Counted from the stretch's first letter, positions 36,601 through 48,824 are shown. The stretch is 64,000 nt of DNA from Eucalyptus grandis (GCF_016545825.1 NC_052612.1:46545738-46609737); one strand, 5' to 3'. Made by a program: numbers and translations. The notes: generated by a model not told the origin, from the letters alone.

Positions 36601-39600
36601 ACATGTCTCGGGTTATGTATATAAGGTAGACAGTGAATGGGCATGGATATCCATAACTCGGCATGTAAAGGCTCAGTTGTTTGTTCTTGATAGTGCATGT
36701 GAATCAAGTGAACTTCAAAACTTCCAGAATCGCTTTCCTGTGGGAAAAGTTTTTTCCGGATATGTTTTAAGCACCAACAATGAGAAAAAATTGTTGCGGT
36801 TGGTACCATGTCCTTTCTCAAAAGGGAATCATGATGAACAACAAAAGATTGATGATTCAAGTGAGCAAAAGCTTAAAGATGATGTTACAGCACATATGCA
36901 TGAAGGGGACATCCTGGGTGGCAGAATTTCCAAAATTTTTCCTGGTGTAGGTGGACTGGTTGTCCAGCTTGGCCCTTCAGTTTATGGTCGGGTTCACTAT
37001 ACTGAAATAACAGACTCATGGGTGTCCGAACCATTATCTGGGCATCATGAAGGACAATTTGTGAAATGCAAGGTCATTGAAATCTCTCGCACAGCCCAGG
37101 GAAGTGTACATGTTGATCTGTCTCTACGAGCATCGCTGGATGGAATGGGTGTTCAGGGTACTGAGGATCTCCCAGACAGGTGAGTTTTATTTGAGAATAC
37201 CTGATCCATGTCCTTAAGTATATGTATTAGGTCTTGAGGTTCTGCTAGTACCTAATTTGTGACAAATAAAATCATCGACGATATGCTAATGAATATTATA
37301 TCCTGGACTGTTATGTTGTTCGCACTTGCCATAACAATGGCTGTGTTGTCATGGGATGAAAACACATAAATTCCCCATTATCAAATGAGGACACACTGGT
37401 AGAATTTTGTATATACAGCATAAAGTTATTGGTCAAATAGTTGTCCTTGGGACCATTCACTTCTCTTTGCAGTGTCAGACTATTCCATTGATGCATTACT
37501 AAGGCACGTATATGGTTAACCTCAGCTATTATAAGCATGAACTATGAAGACCATCTATTAGTGTTATAATTGGTTTGGAATATGATAAATGAAGTTGAAA
37601 GGCATTTGGATAAGAAGATTATCCTATCACAAATAAGTCCAGTTAAAATTGGCCAATCTGTTATTGATTCCACAGATTATCTCCTGTGATTTGGAATTGG
37701 TTCAAAATTTCTCTCTCCTAGAGGATGTAGACAGCTTATCAATTAATTTTGACTTTATATTAGAGCAGTTACAAAGTATCCTGATGAGGATTTGTTCGAT
37801 GCCTGATATTTTGTCCTTTTTATGAGTAGTCACGCTTTCTCCCTTTTCATGGTGTTTTAAGTTACTTATTGCATTCTTATATTTTGATTATTGTATTCCT
37901 CACCCGTCCGTCTAAAGAAGATGAAATCTGTTGCTTTTTGAAATCATTCCCAGGAATGGTAATTGCAAATGTGTGGAAAAGATTGAGGAGCTACATCCTA
38001 ATATGGTTGTACAGGTAAGAGATGCAAAAGCTGCAGTATTCTTCGAGGACATTCCTTGATGCAATTTGTAATTTTTTTCGGGTTTGATATGACGTCATTA
38101 TATTGTGGGTGGATGTTTGTCTGAGTGTCAGTTTAGATGATTTTCCTTTTGCTTTGGACTAGGTGCAAATCGGAGAGTTCCAGCATGCAGCATCTACATT
38201 GTTTTCTGTAAATATTGTAGTTCCGGAAATTCAAATGAAATTGTCGTCAATCTAATGCTGAGTCTCAAAAATGCATTTATGGCTTCCTTTTATGGACATG
38301 TGCAACAACATGAGTGAAAAATAAAATCTCCACTTTAAGGTCACCATTGGTCTGCAAAATCTTTTTATTCTTGATTTGAAATTGTCTGCATATTATTGCC
38401 TATTAACAAATATGGGAAATGATGGGTCTACTTGAAATGTTGTTCCAAACCATAGAATCAATTTGCGTATGCTTACTTTAAGGTGGTAATGTCTGGGTTA
38501 TATTTGTATTTTGTTGACGGATTGTACTATTCTACCTTTTCTTATGAAATAACTCTCTTTTTCCTGGTTCACACAGGGTTATGTTAAGAATATTACGCCT
38601 AAAGGATGTTTTATTATGCTTTCTCGGAAACTTGATGCAAAAATCCTCGTATCCAATTTGTCTGATGGATATGTTAAAAATCTGGAGCAAGAATTTCCTG
38701 TGGGAAAACTTGTGGAGGGCAGGTAAAGTTCTTTGTTCCTTTTAATTGAGAGCAAGGTTTTTAATTAAGTGATGTTGGAAACATATCGTGTGCTAAGAAG
38801 ATCGAGCGCAGGGTGTTATCTGTGGAAACATTATCAAAGAGAGTTGAAGTTACTCTGAGAACATCCAATGCAGCCAATGATGAGAAATCAAGAATTGACA
38901 GTTTATCGAGCCTGCAGATTGGAAGTATTGTATCCGGGAGAATAAGGCGAGTGGAGCCATACGGTCTTTTCATCACAATCAATCAAACCAACTTGGTAAG
39001 ATCATTTAGCATGTTGGATTAGTCAGATTTAACATTCAGACTCCTTTTTTCATTTATAAGGAACTTTGAGTAGGCATTTCCATGCTAATTCTTTATAGCT
39101 GAATGGTAGAAAGGAAGACAGAAAAAGTGATCTTGAGAAATTTTAATGAAAAATCTTCTTTTCTATTCTGCGTTACTATTTCAGAGTAATGATTATCTGA
39201 TTGAAAATTTCTTGTTTCTTTCCTTTCTCTGCTGATGAGTGCATCGACTTTCTGTTGCTATTATATTTTAACACCATTTGAAACATTAAGATTTGGTCAT
39301 TTGCTTCCTGCATTTCTGACTTTATGACGAACTGGAATTTAGGTTGGACTATGTCATATATCGGAGGTCTCAGATGATCCTGTTGACAATATTGAATCTA
39401 AATTCAAAGCAGGGGAGGAAGTGAGGGTGAAGATATTGAAGGTAACTTTCTAATTTTAAGACGTTGGAACAGCATGGAATTCTCTTTCTGTTTCTTTGAT
39501 TATGCATGCTACCACTCTGAGCGTTCGGACCCATTTTGAGTGTGCTTTTATGCTTAACACTGAATCAATGTGAGTTTAACTCTGTTCTGTGATGGATATC

Positions 39601-41838
39601 CTCATTCAGGTCGATGAGGAAAGACGCCGAATCTCTCTTGGGATGAAAAACTCATACTTCACCAGTGTCAATGGTATTCATGTACCTTCAGACGAGGAAT
39701 CTGATGAATTGATTAGAGAAAATGGATATGGAGATGAAACCAAGCAGATGTTGCTATCCAGCAGTTCTCATGGGATCCAGCATATGATCAGTGATAATGA
39801 AAGTGAAGAAGATGCTGCTCTTGCACAAGCAGAATCGAGAGCTTCAATTCCCCCGCTTGAGGTCACTCTAGATGAAATTGAGCACCTAGATGAAGATAAC
39901 ATGATCATCCCAGAGGAAGGTCATGGCGATGAGGTGAAAAAAGTTGAGAAGAACACGAAAGGGGCAAAGAAGAAAGAGAAGGAAGAGAGGTCATTCTCCT
40001 ATTAAGTTGGTCCAACTCTCTTTAGAACTTTACTCTCATTTTGCAGCTTTTGATTCCTTTATTATCCTGTACAGGGAGCGAGAGATCCGGGCTGCTGAGG
40101 AAAGACTTCTGGAGAAGGACATTCCTAGGACGGCTGATGAATTTGAAAGGCTTGTTAGAAGCTCTCCTAATAGCAGTTTTGTTTGGATAAAATACATGGC
40201 CTTCATGCTCTCTTTAGCTGATATTGAGAAGGCTCGTTCCATCGCTGAAAGGTAATACTTCGGTTGATCTATCCACTGTCTGTCTATCACTATATTAGAA
40301 GATAGCAAAAGATGTCGAGGTTGAATGAGTTTGTATGGTTCTAACTTCTCGGGCATGTGCCAGTTGAGTAGAAAGAATTGCCGTAGAAGATCTGATGTAG
40401 AAAAATTTGTAGCTAGAAGAAGGTTTAGCATGGAAGGGTCCTAAAGTTGTGCTGTGTATCTGCCAGTCAATGCTAGGAAGAGCCGTCTTTGCTTTCTTTA
40501 GAATTATTCTTATCCATGAATGAAGTTGCTGTAACTTTGGCGTTTGAGTTATGGCATCAAATTGTGCCATATGCTGAGTTACATCATGATGCATTGCCCG
40601 GTGGATATTGGAATTACAGATGGCCTCTAATCTCTACAAACCTGAACTTCTGCAATTCTTTGTTTTTCTCAACACTATATGACTTCAGTAAGTCCTTTGA
40701 TGGTTCACTCTCTTCCGCAGTCGTGATGTTATGCTTGTATCTTCATGTTTAATATTATAGTTGAAACGGAGTTAGGTAGCAATTCTTTTTTAATCATTTT
40801 ATCGGTAACATTCATATCACCTTTTTTCTGTGTTTGAAGGGCACTTCGAACGATTAATGTACGAGAAGAAAATGAGAAGCTCAATATCTGGGTTGCTTAC
40901 TTTAATCTGGAAAATGAGTATGGAAATCCTCCTGAGGTGATAATTATCTTATGATTTTTTTTATGTGCTGTGAATCTTACTTATCATTGCTTTTGAAGTT
41001 ACTGAAATAGTATTATCCTCAGGAGTCTGTTCTAAAAGTATTTCAAAGAGCTCTACAATACTGTGATCCTAAGAAGGTCCATCTTGCTCTTTTAGCGATG
41101 TATGAAAGGACAGAGCAAAATAAGATGGTCGATGACCTCCTTGAGAAAATGGTCAGGAAGTTCAAGCATTCATGCAAGGTACACTGAATGTATCATACAA
41201 CTGATTGTCTTTTCTTGGGGCTTTAAAACTTTTTGCTTCATATTTAACATAATTGCAGGTATGGTTGAGGCGGGTGCAGTGGCTTTTGAAACAGCATAAT
41301 GAAGGTGTTCAGCCTATTGTAAATCGTGCTCTATTAAGTCTTCCTCATCATAAACATATAAAGTTCATTTCACAAACTGCAATTTTGGAGTTTAAATGCG
41401 GAGTTCCTGATAGAGGCCGCTCTCTGTTTGAGGGAATACTGCGCCAGTACCCAAAGCGGACTGATCTTTGGAGCATCTATCTTGACCAAGTGGGTCCCTT
41501 CGGCTTAGTAGTTCAAAATTGTACCTAAAGGTTCCTTTCTAACCTAGTTATGGCCCGAAATTTGCAGGAGATGAAACTAGGAGATACAGATGTCATTCGC
41601 GCCCTCTTTGAGAGAGCAATTAGTCTAAGCCTTCCACTCAAAAAGATTAAGGTGGGTTTCTTTTTCCTTTTTGGAAGTTTGACTTTCATTCTTTGACTAA
41701 CCCGTGCATGTGCATGTTTCTGCCTCGCAGTTCTTGTTCAAGAAGTATCTTGCTTTTGAGAAAACATTGGGCGATGAAGAACGAATCGAATATGTGAAGC
41801 GCAAGGCAATGGAATACGCTGAGAGTACACAGGAGTAA
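18463..41838 (+). CDS. RRP5: RRP5 homologue (S1-repeat and HAT-repeat rRNA processing factor)
   Basis: Nucleolar scaffold of 90S/SSU pre-ribosomes, needed for 18S and 5.8S/25S rRNA maturation. The 40 exons give 1,925 aa (Arabidopsis about 1,900). Exon starts-ends: 18463-18625, 19206-19414, 19902-20042, 20165-20338, 21196-21295, 22559-22677, 22780-22902, 23036-23107, 24170-24262, 25370-25483, 25587-25709, 26470-26655, 26748-26822, 27737-27873, 29288-29422, 30007-30152, 30244-30309, 31199-31305, 31394-31474, 31571-31645, 31735-31836, 33304-33472, 33583-33731, 33915-33998, 34145-34245, 34769-34922, 35047-35121, 35227-35371, 36543-37179, 37954-38014, 38577-38722, 38812-38995, 39343-39441, 39610-39989, 40075-40251, 40840-40936, 41023-41178, 41259-41489, 41568-41651, 41731-41838. 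All phases fit. A basic N-terminus with [16 protein letters not shown] precedes about 15 S1-like repeats (residues about 125-1515), an acidic/Lys-rich linker (1545-1640) and a C-terminal HAT block (about 1645-1925: [56 protein letters not shown]). Intron 24 is GC-AG. Confidence 0.95.
24890..25033 (+). mobile_element. SINE (Au-like) in RRP5 intron 9
   Basis: The segment contains GAGAACAGGCTCACTGTGAA, AGCAAGGGTAGGTCTTGTG, ACCCTCCCAGACCCCACGA, GTGGGTGCCTCA and GGCGCCCTTTTTTG. This is the order of the conserved body and tail of Au-type plant SINEs as I recall them, with their terminal T run. It lies in the same orientation as the gene. The tRNA-like left part is degraded and includes an imperfect inverted repeat (GACCTGGAC / GTCCAGGTC). 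The left end is approximate. Confidence 0.6.
29499..29985 (+). repeat. Four-copy minisatellite (about 120-bp unit) with G-runs in RRP5 intron 15
   Basis: Four diverged tandem units start near 29499, 29618, 29740 and 29865. Each has a GGGAGGG block, GGGGTTTCATTC or a variant, ATACTGGCAAAGCTCCT, GCACTGCTCATG, ATTCTACCATTTTGATG and a GATTTAA end. The G-runs reach GGGAGGGAGGGAGGGTGGG at 29613-29631, on the transcribed-sense strand. The repeat sits fully inside the intron, ending about 20 bases before the acceptor at 30006. Confidence 0.9.
30371..30588 (+). repeat. Two-copy tandem repeat, 111-bp unit, in RRP5 intron 17
   Basis: CTATGTGATCCAACAGGAAA starts near 30374 and again near 30485. The copies stay almost identical through TAATAATGAATTCTGGT and AAACCCATTGTAATTAGAT. 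Each ends in a GAGAGAG tract, the second of which has expanded into the adjoining (GA)n run. Confidence 0.92.
30582..30634. repeat. (GA)n microsatellite
   Basis: About 26 GA units directly following the second copy of the 111-bp repeat. The first copy carries only about four units, which shows where the expansion began. Confidence 0.95.
33999..34144 (+). other. GC-AG intron 24 of RRP5
   Basis: The intron begins GCAAGT after TATCTG and ends GAAACAG. Joining at these borders gives [21 protein letters not shown], the expected S1-repeat sequence, in phase 0. Reading through instead gives [10 protein letters not shown], which departs from the family. Confidence 0.85.
34553..34801 (+). repeat. Duplicated 3' splice site and exon start before RRP5 exon 26
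   Basis: A 63-bp stretch spanning acceptor and first coding bases occurs at about 34551-34613 and again at 34740-34802, 189 bases apart, with about 52 of 63 bases the same by my count. Both copies have TTTTCAG or GTTTCAG followed by TGTCAC and CACTGTTGTGGC. The downstream copy is the used exon 26 (34769-34922). The upstream copy would encode [15 protein letters not shown] in the same phase but runs into a stop near 34704, with no obvious donor. Confidence 0.85.
36297..36457 (+). mobile_element. SINE (Au-like) in RRP5 intron 28
   Basis: It has a B-box-like GGTCCCAAGTTCAAGTT, then GAAACAGCTGCTTTGCAA, AAGCAGGGGTAAGGCTGC, GGAACCCTCC, GGAACTAGTGCAGTGGGG and TGCCCTTTAG, the order of Au-type plant SINEs as I recall them. 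It is in gene orientation and better preserved than the copy in intron 9. No clean target duplication was found by eye. Confidence 0.68.
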
Positions 41839-43274
41839 AACGAGTTTGTTCCTCACTGGCGGTGGTTTCTTATGCAATATCTCGATAAAGTGCCATCGAG
41901 ATGCTTCAGCATGTGGTGCTTCAGCTGAACTGCTGAAACATTGCTGTGGCCGAGAGACTGATTTTCTCGTTTGACAACCCAAAAAATGAGTCCGATCTAT
42001 CACGAAGATGCCACTGCTTGTATCTTGTTTACTTGTATCCATAGCAGCTAATATGTCTATGGGATAGTCTCCATTTAACTCTGATAGCAGGGTTTATTCT
42101 ACTTAGTGTAGGAATTTTGGCAGCTTAAATAACCAGCGGATACGTCCGAGTAAACTACACTTAGGTCTTCCTTTGGAAGAGAAATTTTGAGGCAGTCATT
42201 TATTCTTCTCTCTCGTATATAAGAAACTTCTTTGAGTTCTCTTTACGCTTCGAAAGTGTCGGGTGTCTTATCAACGTTGCTCGACCTTTTCTCATTAAGA
42301 CGAAGTTCCATCTGACTGGGTATGCCATATCGAAACGTTTCTGTATCTTGATTTTTCTATTTTTTGGCTCTCTGAAATAAAAATAAAAATAAAAATCCGT
42401 TTAATAACGTCAATTAATATTTTTATTTTTCAAAATAGAAAAATGATCGTGAAATAATTTATAAATAAATAAATAAATAAATAAATAGCTTATTATTTTC
42501 GAAAGTAATTTTTAAAAATAAGTAATTATTTCTTTTCTTCTTTTTTGCTGCCCCTCACCCCCGGCCGTTGCCCCTTGCTGTCCGGCCACTGCCACTGGCT
42601 GATCACCGACCACCAACCGTCGGCTGAGCACCGACGCAGCCAACCACCAGTTGACCGCCGCCAACCATGCTCATATTATATATGCCAACCGAGCTCCATT
42701 GACAGCTCTCGGTTGGAGCCACTTCACTTGTCCATAAGCGATGCTCAATTTATTGATTTAGCGTAAAAGTGGGCGATATTGCTGGCCAAGAAAATGTCCA
42801 TCTTTACATGATTGTTTTTTGAGACTGGCTTATCTTCGAGACTGGTTTATCTTTCGGAGCAACAACCCTGCCCGAGTTAATTCTCAGCGTCGAATGCTTA
42901 TTATGAAAGATGACATGAATATACCGCTACTTGATGCTTTGTCCAAACATCATGCATCACAACAGGCCCAGAAACCTTTGGAAAAATAGAAGAACGTGAC
43001 TCAATGAAACTATTAGCAAATTTGATTTGATTTCAGCAGCAAAGGCATTCGATTGGGTAGTTTTAACTTTCCAACAAGTTAGATCATCTACTTCAAGAAA
43101 ACTCAACAGCATCATTTTAGACTTAACTGAGATTCGCCACCCAGAGAAAGAAAAGATTTTGACAGCATAAGAAGAAGCTGTTACTCCTACATGATGTTCA
43201 TGACCTCATTGTAATCTGATTGGCAAATCGCCAAATGACCCAAATGCAGCTCAGTTTGTTTGCATTGTCTTCTG
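41839..43274. other. Convergent intergenic region between RRP5 and MED7
   Basis: The two 3' ends face each other across 1.4 kb. The first 250 bases are probably RRP5 3' UTR. From 42370 to 42530 the DNA is A/T-rich with AAATA-type repeats, followed by a C-rich patch (42545-42760) with repeated CCACC/GCCAACC words. This AT-then-GC structure resembles repeat debris. No gene is supported. Confidence 0.6.
42456..42488. repeat. (AAAT)n microsatellite
   Basis: About eight AAAT units, with a related AAATAAA run at 42378-42397. Confidence 0.9.
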
Positions 43275-46053
43275 CTAGTGGCCATCCAAGGTTCCCAGGG
43301 ATTCTTTGAGAAGTCTCTGTACCTCCTCTCTCCTCCTACAAAAGAGTGTAAAAAATAAAGTAAAAAATAAACAGTCAAAATCTGAGCACAAGCAGACATA
43401 TGGTGATATTACAGTTGCTAGTTTCTTGTGCTCATGACACGGCTAGCAGTAATCAGTTGCTAGTTTCTTGTGCTCATGACACAGCTAGCAGTAACATAAT
43501 ATTGGCAAGAGCAATTCACGCCCACACTTCATAAATATTGCCTTTAGAAATATTTTACTATCGAGGAACAGCACCAAATCAGACATACCTTTTAATGTCT
43601 TCAACCGCCTGTTTACGCTGTTGTATCTGGAGTTCCAGGATGTGTATTAGTGTTGCTCGAGCCTGAGGGCAAAAGAATCTTTGATGAGGGGTCAATACTC
43701 AAAGATAGGTGAAACATATCATAACTGAACTCTACCTGATGGGGACGTAATGAATTAAGAAGGTGATGTAAATTCTTGAATATAAGAGAGATTTCCTCCA
43801 CCCTCCTAGCATACTGGGATGGTCTCTCAACAAGAACATCAGCCAACTCTAAAAGGTGCAGCTGCAGTTCTCTGTTCAGTGATCTCAGTTCCTTCTTGAA
43901 ATCTAAAGGAAGATACTCTTGACTTAGCATTCACAACATAACCAAACTAGCGGTTGAAATAAAAATTAGAATTAGACACACAATAAAAGGAGATGAGGTA
44001 GAATGTACACCCACACAATTTTTCTTGCGCTCACTCACCTCCCTTCCTCTCCAATAAGAAATCAATTTAAGTATTGTTAGCTAGTATGTGATAAGAGAAT
44101 AAGGACAATGACAGCCAGAGAGCCAGAGAGCCGGAGAGACTAAAAAAATTCAGACAGGTCAGAACAGTTAAGCATATAATTATTTTGCTGATATCCCCTC
44201 TTTTTAGACACAGATTCATTAATGGAAGATGTAGAATGTGGCAAGAAAAAGTTCCAAATCAATCAGGTCAATAAACATGGAGAAATTTTCACCCTTGTAT
44301 CCAAAAGACAGCATAATCAGCATATGCCATTTTTCAGGCTATTTAGCAATAATGGCAGAGCCTCTTATAATGCATCCCTTCGGCTCTTTCAACTAAACAA
44401 TAAAAGAAATTAGATGCAGCCAAAGTTCCAAGACATGTACAGAGCAGAAAGACCAAAACTCCATGTGTAAGCCACAGATAGAGGAAGTCCATTCCTGTAT
44501 ACACATATGGCCGATGTATCATACACATGCTGCTTATACAAGTGGCATTTGGAAGGGATTGGACAGTGCCAGATGGGGAAAAGGAGTCAATTGAGACATG
44601 GAAAGATAAAAACGATTAATGCAGTGCTTTAAAAGTCAGGGGACCTAAAGTGACTATAGCTGATGCCTTAAAAGCGAGAATCCTGCAGTCTAAGCAATAC
44701 CAAATTTCAGAATAAATATACAATATATGAATAACAAGCTAGCTGGGAAGCCATCTACCTTTTTGAGAAAATCCTCAAAGAAAAGCCAAACACTTAATCT
44801 CTCACAAATATCTCATCTCATGGCATGTATTGATTGGCTGATATATACTGAACAGAACTATGACATCATTCAGACAGCCTCACAAATGACTCTTCCAGCT
44901 GATTGCATATCCTCCAATCAACACCATCTCTTCCAACCCATCCACCCCGATGACATTTATTATGTATTGACCAGAAAGACAAACTAATCGCGGTGCAAGG
45001 TAATAACACTAATGCTTCTATCAATGCAAATGTTCAAGAGAAATAGATACTTCAAATTCAAAGAAAAGTTGCGAAGAGAATAAAAATAAAAAATCAGATG
45101 ACCTTAATTGCCAATATCTGCATCTGACTTAAATATTTGGTATCAAGTATAAATTATTCACAGTAAGTTATAACTAATCATGAGATAAACTCAGATCCCA
45201 CTGGAAAGAGTTGCAACTTAAGTTAAAAGCTAAACCATGGTTCAAAGCCACAGTTACACCATATACACATTATCAAAGACATGCAGGGGTTCAAGGAAAC
45301 CATGATTTGACAATGATGCAACTTGTTTTGAATAAGGGTGTCACCACTTATGAAATGGCACAGCATTCCCGCAAATCAAGTCAGAGCAGAACAATAGAGA
45401 ATTTCTATTCGTAATATTATCAAAGTGTTGCACTGGAAGCCTAAAATGTTCTCAGGATGCTATGGAATCTGGGTGAAGCTATCAGCTAATTGATTCCACC
45501 ACATACTTGCGATAACGCGGTAAAACAAGCAGGCATTATACAGAATATTTAAATGGGCATTACCAATATTAGGTCCTTTAGGGTAAAGCTGTCTCACCCC
45601 CTGCTCTTCCAAGCTGGGAAGCACGTCATCGGTCTGCAAACAAAGAAAAAGGGCACAAACAAGTCTGATCATCATCAACATAATATGTAATTCCACATAG
45701 TAACAGAAACAATCAACCAACGACAAAATTCCTCTTTCCTTCCCCTTGTAGACAACCCCACAAACCATGCAAAATAAAATTTTCAAAATGCACGGGTAAA
45801 GCACAAGATTCCGACACCGGCAAGCATCAAAACCAAATCAGGCACATCCATCACCAAGACCCGCGATAACGAACGCTAATTTGAAAGCATGATAATCAAG
45901 AAATGGGGCAAAACCCACGGTGTAAGTCCCGCCGAAGCACGTGTAGGTTCCCTCGATGGGAGGGGGAGGCTCGGGAGCCGACTGGGGGTCTTGCACGTAA
46001 TCCTTGTAAAGCCTGTAATACGGAGGCGGGGGTGGATACGTCGCCGTCGCCAT
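43275..46053 (-). CDS. MED7: Mediator complex subunit 7
   Basis: Middle-module Mediator subunit that couples transcription factors to RNA polymerase II in the nucleus and pairs with MED21. Five exons on the minus strand: 46053-45919, 45633-45564, 43902-43736, 43662-43589, 43335-43275, total 168 residues, the usual plant length. It starts MATATYPPPPPYYRLYKDYV, then PPPPIEGTYTCFGGTYT, DDVLPSLEEQGVRQLYPKGP, DFKKELRSLNRELQLHLLEL and ADVLVERPSQYARRVEEISL. The heptad-rich part IFKNLHHLLNSLRPHQAR continues to LELQIQQRKQAVEDIKR and RREEVQRLLKESLGTLDGH. The start is the family's conserved MATATYP; the same frame is open upstream but codes for nothing family-like. All splice phases fit. Intron 2 is long (1,661 bp). 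It is divergent from the TRAF gene and convergent with RRP5. Confidence 0.96.
43412..43495. repeat. Perfect-register 42-bp tandem duplication in MED7 intron 4
   Basis: Two copies of a unit starting CAGTTGCTAGTTTCTTGTGC and ending GCTAGCAGTAA lie back to back, differing by two bases. It is a recent local duplication. Confidence 0.92.
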
Positions 46054-48432
46054 TGCAGGGGGGACGACTCCTTGCCAAAACCTACAAGAACCGCAGTGAA
46101 ATTCAGGAAGAAAAAAATAAAGAATGAAAAAGATCACAAAAACTCAAACGTAAAGGACTGACCACAAGAACCCATCGAAGAAAAAGAGAGATTCATAGGA
46201 AAAATCGAACCTTTTTACTTTCGATCAACTGGGCAATTGAGATACCAAGGTGTCGATCGAAACAAGCAGAGACAGGGAGAGAGCTTCAGCTTCCAGCTGC
46301 TGTAAATTATGTCAGCTCGTATCTGGCGGAAAAAAGAAAAAAGAAAAAAGAGAAAAAGCCGCACGTGCCCGAAAGAGGGGACCGGGTTCCGACCCGTTTG
46401 TGCTGTTCGGGTCTGCTTTCTAACTGAGATCCGGCCCGAACTTCGAAAGCCCGGACCTGCCCGAATCAATTTCAAAAGCTAAAGTAGAATTAAGAGATAA
46501 TTACGAAGAAAAAAAATATGGCATTTAAAAAATGATTTAGTTATCTTCTTGTCTTGGTGTTTCTTTAAGCAAAAGGTTATTTTTGACTTCCTTATCATAA
46601 ATCCAATTAGATTTTGATATGTTATATAAATAATATGATCATAAGTAATGTGTAGATGTAGGCACATTGACCAAATTGCTGTCCAACTTTATTTTTCTAC
46701 CATGCGCTTGCCTTTAATTCGATACGGTATAACTTCAAGTACATTCTTGTATTAATTTGGACAGTGATATAAATATCTTGCAACTCGACTTTATCATATG
46801 CTAGAATTGTAATCAAAATCTCAATTTCTATGATCAATCATTGATACAAATTTTGTGTTATAGAAGACAACTCCATCTCCCTTTGTCATCTTCATCGGCC
46901 AAAGGCCCTAGCTTCGTTAATGGGGGCGTCGAGAGGTTTCATCATATTAGGATTCAAAATTTATTTGTTCAAATCCCATCAACTAAGTTAAAATGCTTTG
47001 ATTAGAGTTATCGGCACATATCAAATCTATAGGTTTTATACGTCGATGAGGCTAGTAAAAGGTTTTGGGAGAGCATTTCCCCAAAGTTTATGTATTGATT
47101 TTAGGGTAAAGGGTTTTTAACAAAATGCAAATAGTACTTGACAAACATCATTATCATTAAGGAGTTTACTTTTTCTTCAAAAAAAAAAAAAAAACTGCAG
47201 CAGTGACCCTCCTTGATAACTCAAGCAAAGTTGGAAGCTCTAGCAATAGCCATCGCCTACATCATGTGACCCCAAGCGAGCCAAATTAGAGGACCTCTGA
47301 CATCGTGCAACCTAGGCGATGGATCGCCGAGGTCATGCGACTTCAACCCTAGGTAATGAGCTGCTAAGGTTGTGCGATCTCAGGTAAGACAGGCTTGAAC
47401 TCTAGTTGACGAGCTAGAGACTAGATCTAGACTTCGATGTTGCATGAGCCAAGCAACGGGACGCACGACACTAACGTTTGTTTAGCTCCTTTGAGCCACC
47501 TTCGTGAATCCCTAGATCCACGAGGTAGAGATGACAAATAGTGTAAAATTAAGGAGTAGAAGAGGAATGCCAAAAATCGGCAAGGTGACATTAGAATATA
47601 TTTTATCATCAATTCTAGCCTCGGAGCTCCGAATGCCCAATGCTGGTCTCTCTAGTGGCCTCGAGAGAAAAGTCTTCCGAAATGCATCCTATTCCCCAGA
47701 TGGACTTCCAGATTTTTTAACCAAACGCCTCGGCATTTGTACCAGATCCTTGGTAGAGCTAAGAGACTTCGAAAACGTGTTTCCACGCGCACCATGAGTA
47801 GTTGAACGGTGCACTCGTTCCCTGAGCAAAACGTCATTCTCCCTGCGAACTTTCCGATGCTCGTCCACTTTCTTTGAATTGGGTTGGGACGCACTCAGCA
47901 CGGCTTCCAGCTTGCAGGCCCCAAGAGGTTCTCCGTCCATTGCGGTGTTGATTGATGACACATCGTTTCATGGGGTTTCATGTTTGGACAATTTATTCAT
48001 TTTACGCATTTACACAAATTCATCTCTACTAATATGTTAATCCAAAACACGTGCATTTATTTTTTAATTAATTAATTAATTGATGTGATTGCACACTCCT
48101 TTCGGCATTGCCCTTGTCACCCGTCGATCTTGTTAACCCAACAGCGACGGTTAAAGCCGTTGACCTTGACATCACAAAAACATCATTTTTTTTATTTTTA
48201 TTAAAAAAAAAAGAAGAAGAGAAAACTCAAACAGAGAAATCTCTCGGACGTTCATTTCTCTCTCTCTCTCTCTCTCGCTGCTTGCTCCGAGAGGCATTGG
48301 GATTCTCGCTGCAGGAGAGCTTAGTTCTGGATCTGGCCCCTGATCGCGCCGCCCCTTTCAACTCCGTCGGGTCCGCCGGAAGCAATTTCCCTTTTCGCCG
48401 GAAATCCTCCCGCGCGGTGGCTGGAAAACGCG
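46054..48432. other. Divergent intergenic region, MED7 leader and TRAF-gene promoter
   Basis: MED7 probably has a leader intron: acceptor TTCTTGTAG/GTTTTGG at about 46081 and a possible donor near 46210, with a leader exon to about 46330. From 46480 to 47160 the DNA is AT-rich. 47170-47520 has repeated GTGCGA and GCGA words that look like transposon-core debris. 47689-47945 has a minus-strand open frame discussed separately. 48190-48290 is A-rich then (CT)n, near the probable TRAF-gene start of transcription. Confidence 0.5.
47689..47942 (-). CDS. Unrecognised small open frame, doubtful
   Basis: An ATG at 47942 opens a frame of about 84 codons beginning MDGEPLGACKLEAVLSASQP and ending VKKSGSPSGE. 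Composition is polar and basic, and no domain, signal peptide or membrane segment is visible. It lies in an otherwise empty divergent region. It could be a remnant exon or chance. Confidence 0.15.
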
Positions 48433-48824
48433 ATGATCGACGAGGTTTCGTGCTCTTTTGATTCCTGTAAGTCGAGCCTGATCGGGAGGCGCGTGTTTCG
48501 TTTCGAATTGGATGTGAAATGTCGAGCTGATCGCCGCGCGCGCGCTCGCGGTTTAAATTTCAAACTTTTGTCGACATTCCTTTTATGGGTGCACTTGAAT
48601 GTGGGGGAAAAGGGTCACTGATGTGAGGGGAATGCCTGCAAATTCTATCTTTCGATGTCAAGTTCTATTTTTTGAGAATGCATGGAAACCAGAACTTCAT
48701 TAGCAAAAGTGGGTGTGATTTACTTTGAATTATTGGTTTTACCCTTTTATTTTTTCTGGTCGCGAATGATTGGCATCTCTCCTAACAATGATCGGCCTCA
48801 GGTGCTTTGTTGATTTTCGGTTGA
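48433..48824 (+). promoter_or_regulatory. Spliced leader with an 18-codon upstream ORF
   Basis: A leader exon ends at donor ATTCCT/GTAAGT (48466), and the acceptor GCCTCAG/GTGCTT is at 48801. An ATG at 48433 reads MIDEVSCSFDSCALLIFG across this predicted junction and stops TGA at 48822-48824, three bases before the main ATG. If the splice is right, translation of the main frame would need leaky scanning or reinitiation. Confidence 0.5.

Noticed and set aside
19902..39441. Intronic box C/D snoRNAs in RRP5 (plant ribosome-biogenesis genes sometimes host them)
   Set aside because: Several TGATGA words occur in introns, for example near 34727 and 35756, but I found none with a properly spaced CTGA and flanking terminal stem.
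47170..47520. Second MULE-like element core
   Set aside because: Word composition (GTGCGA, GGCGA) is suggestive, but I could not find inverted ends or a target duplication.
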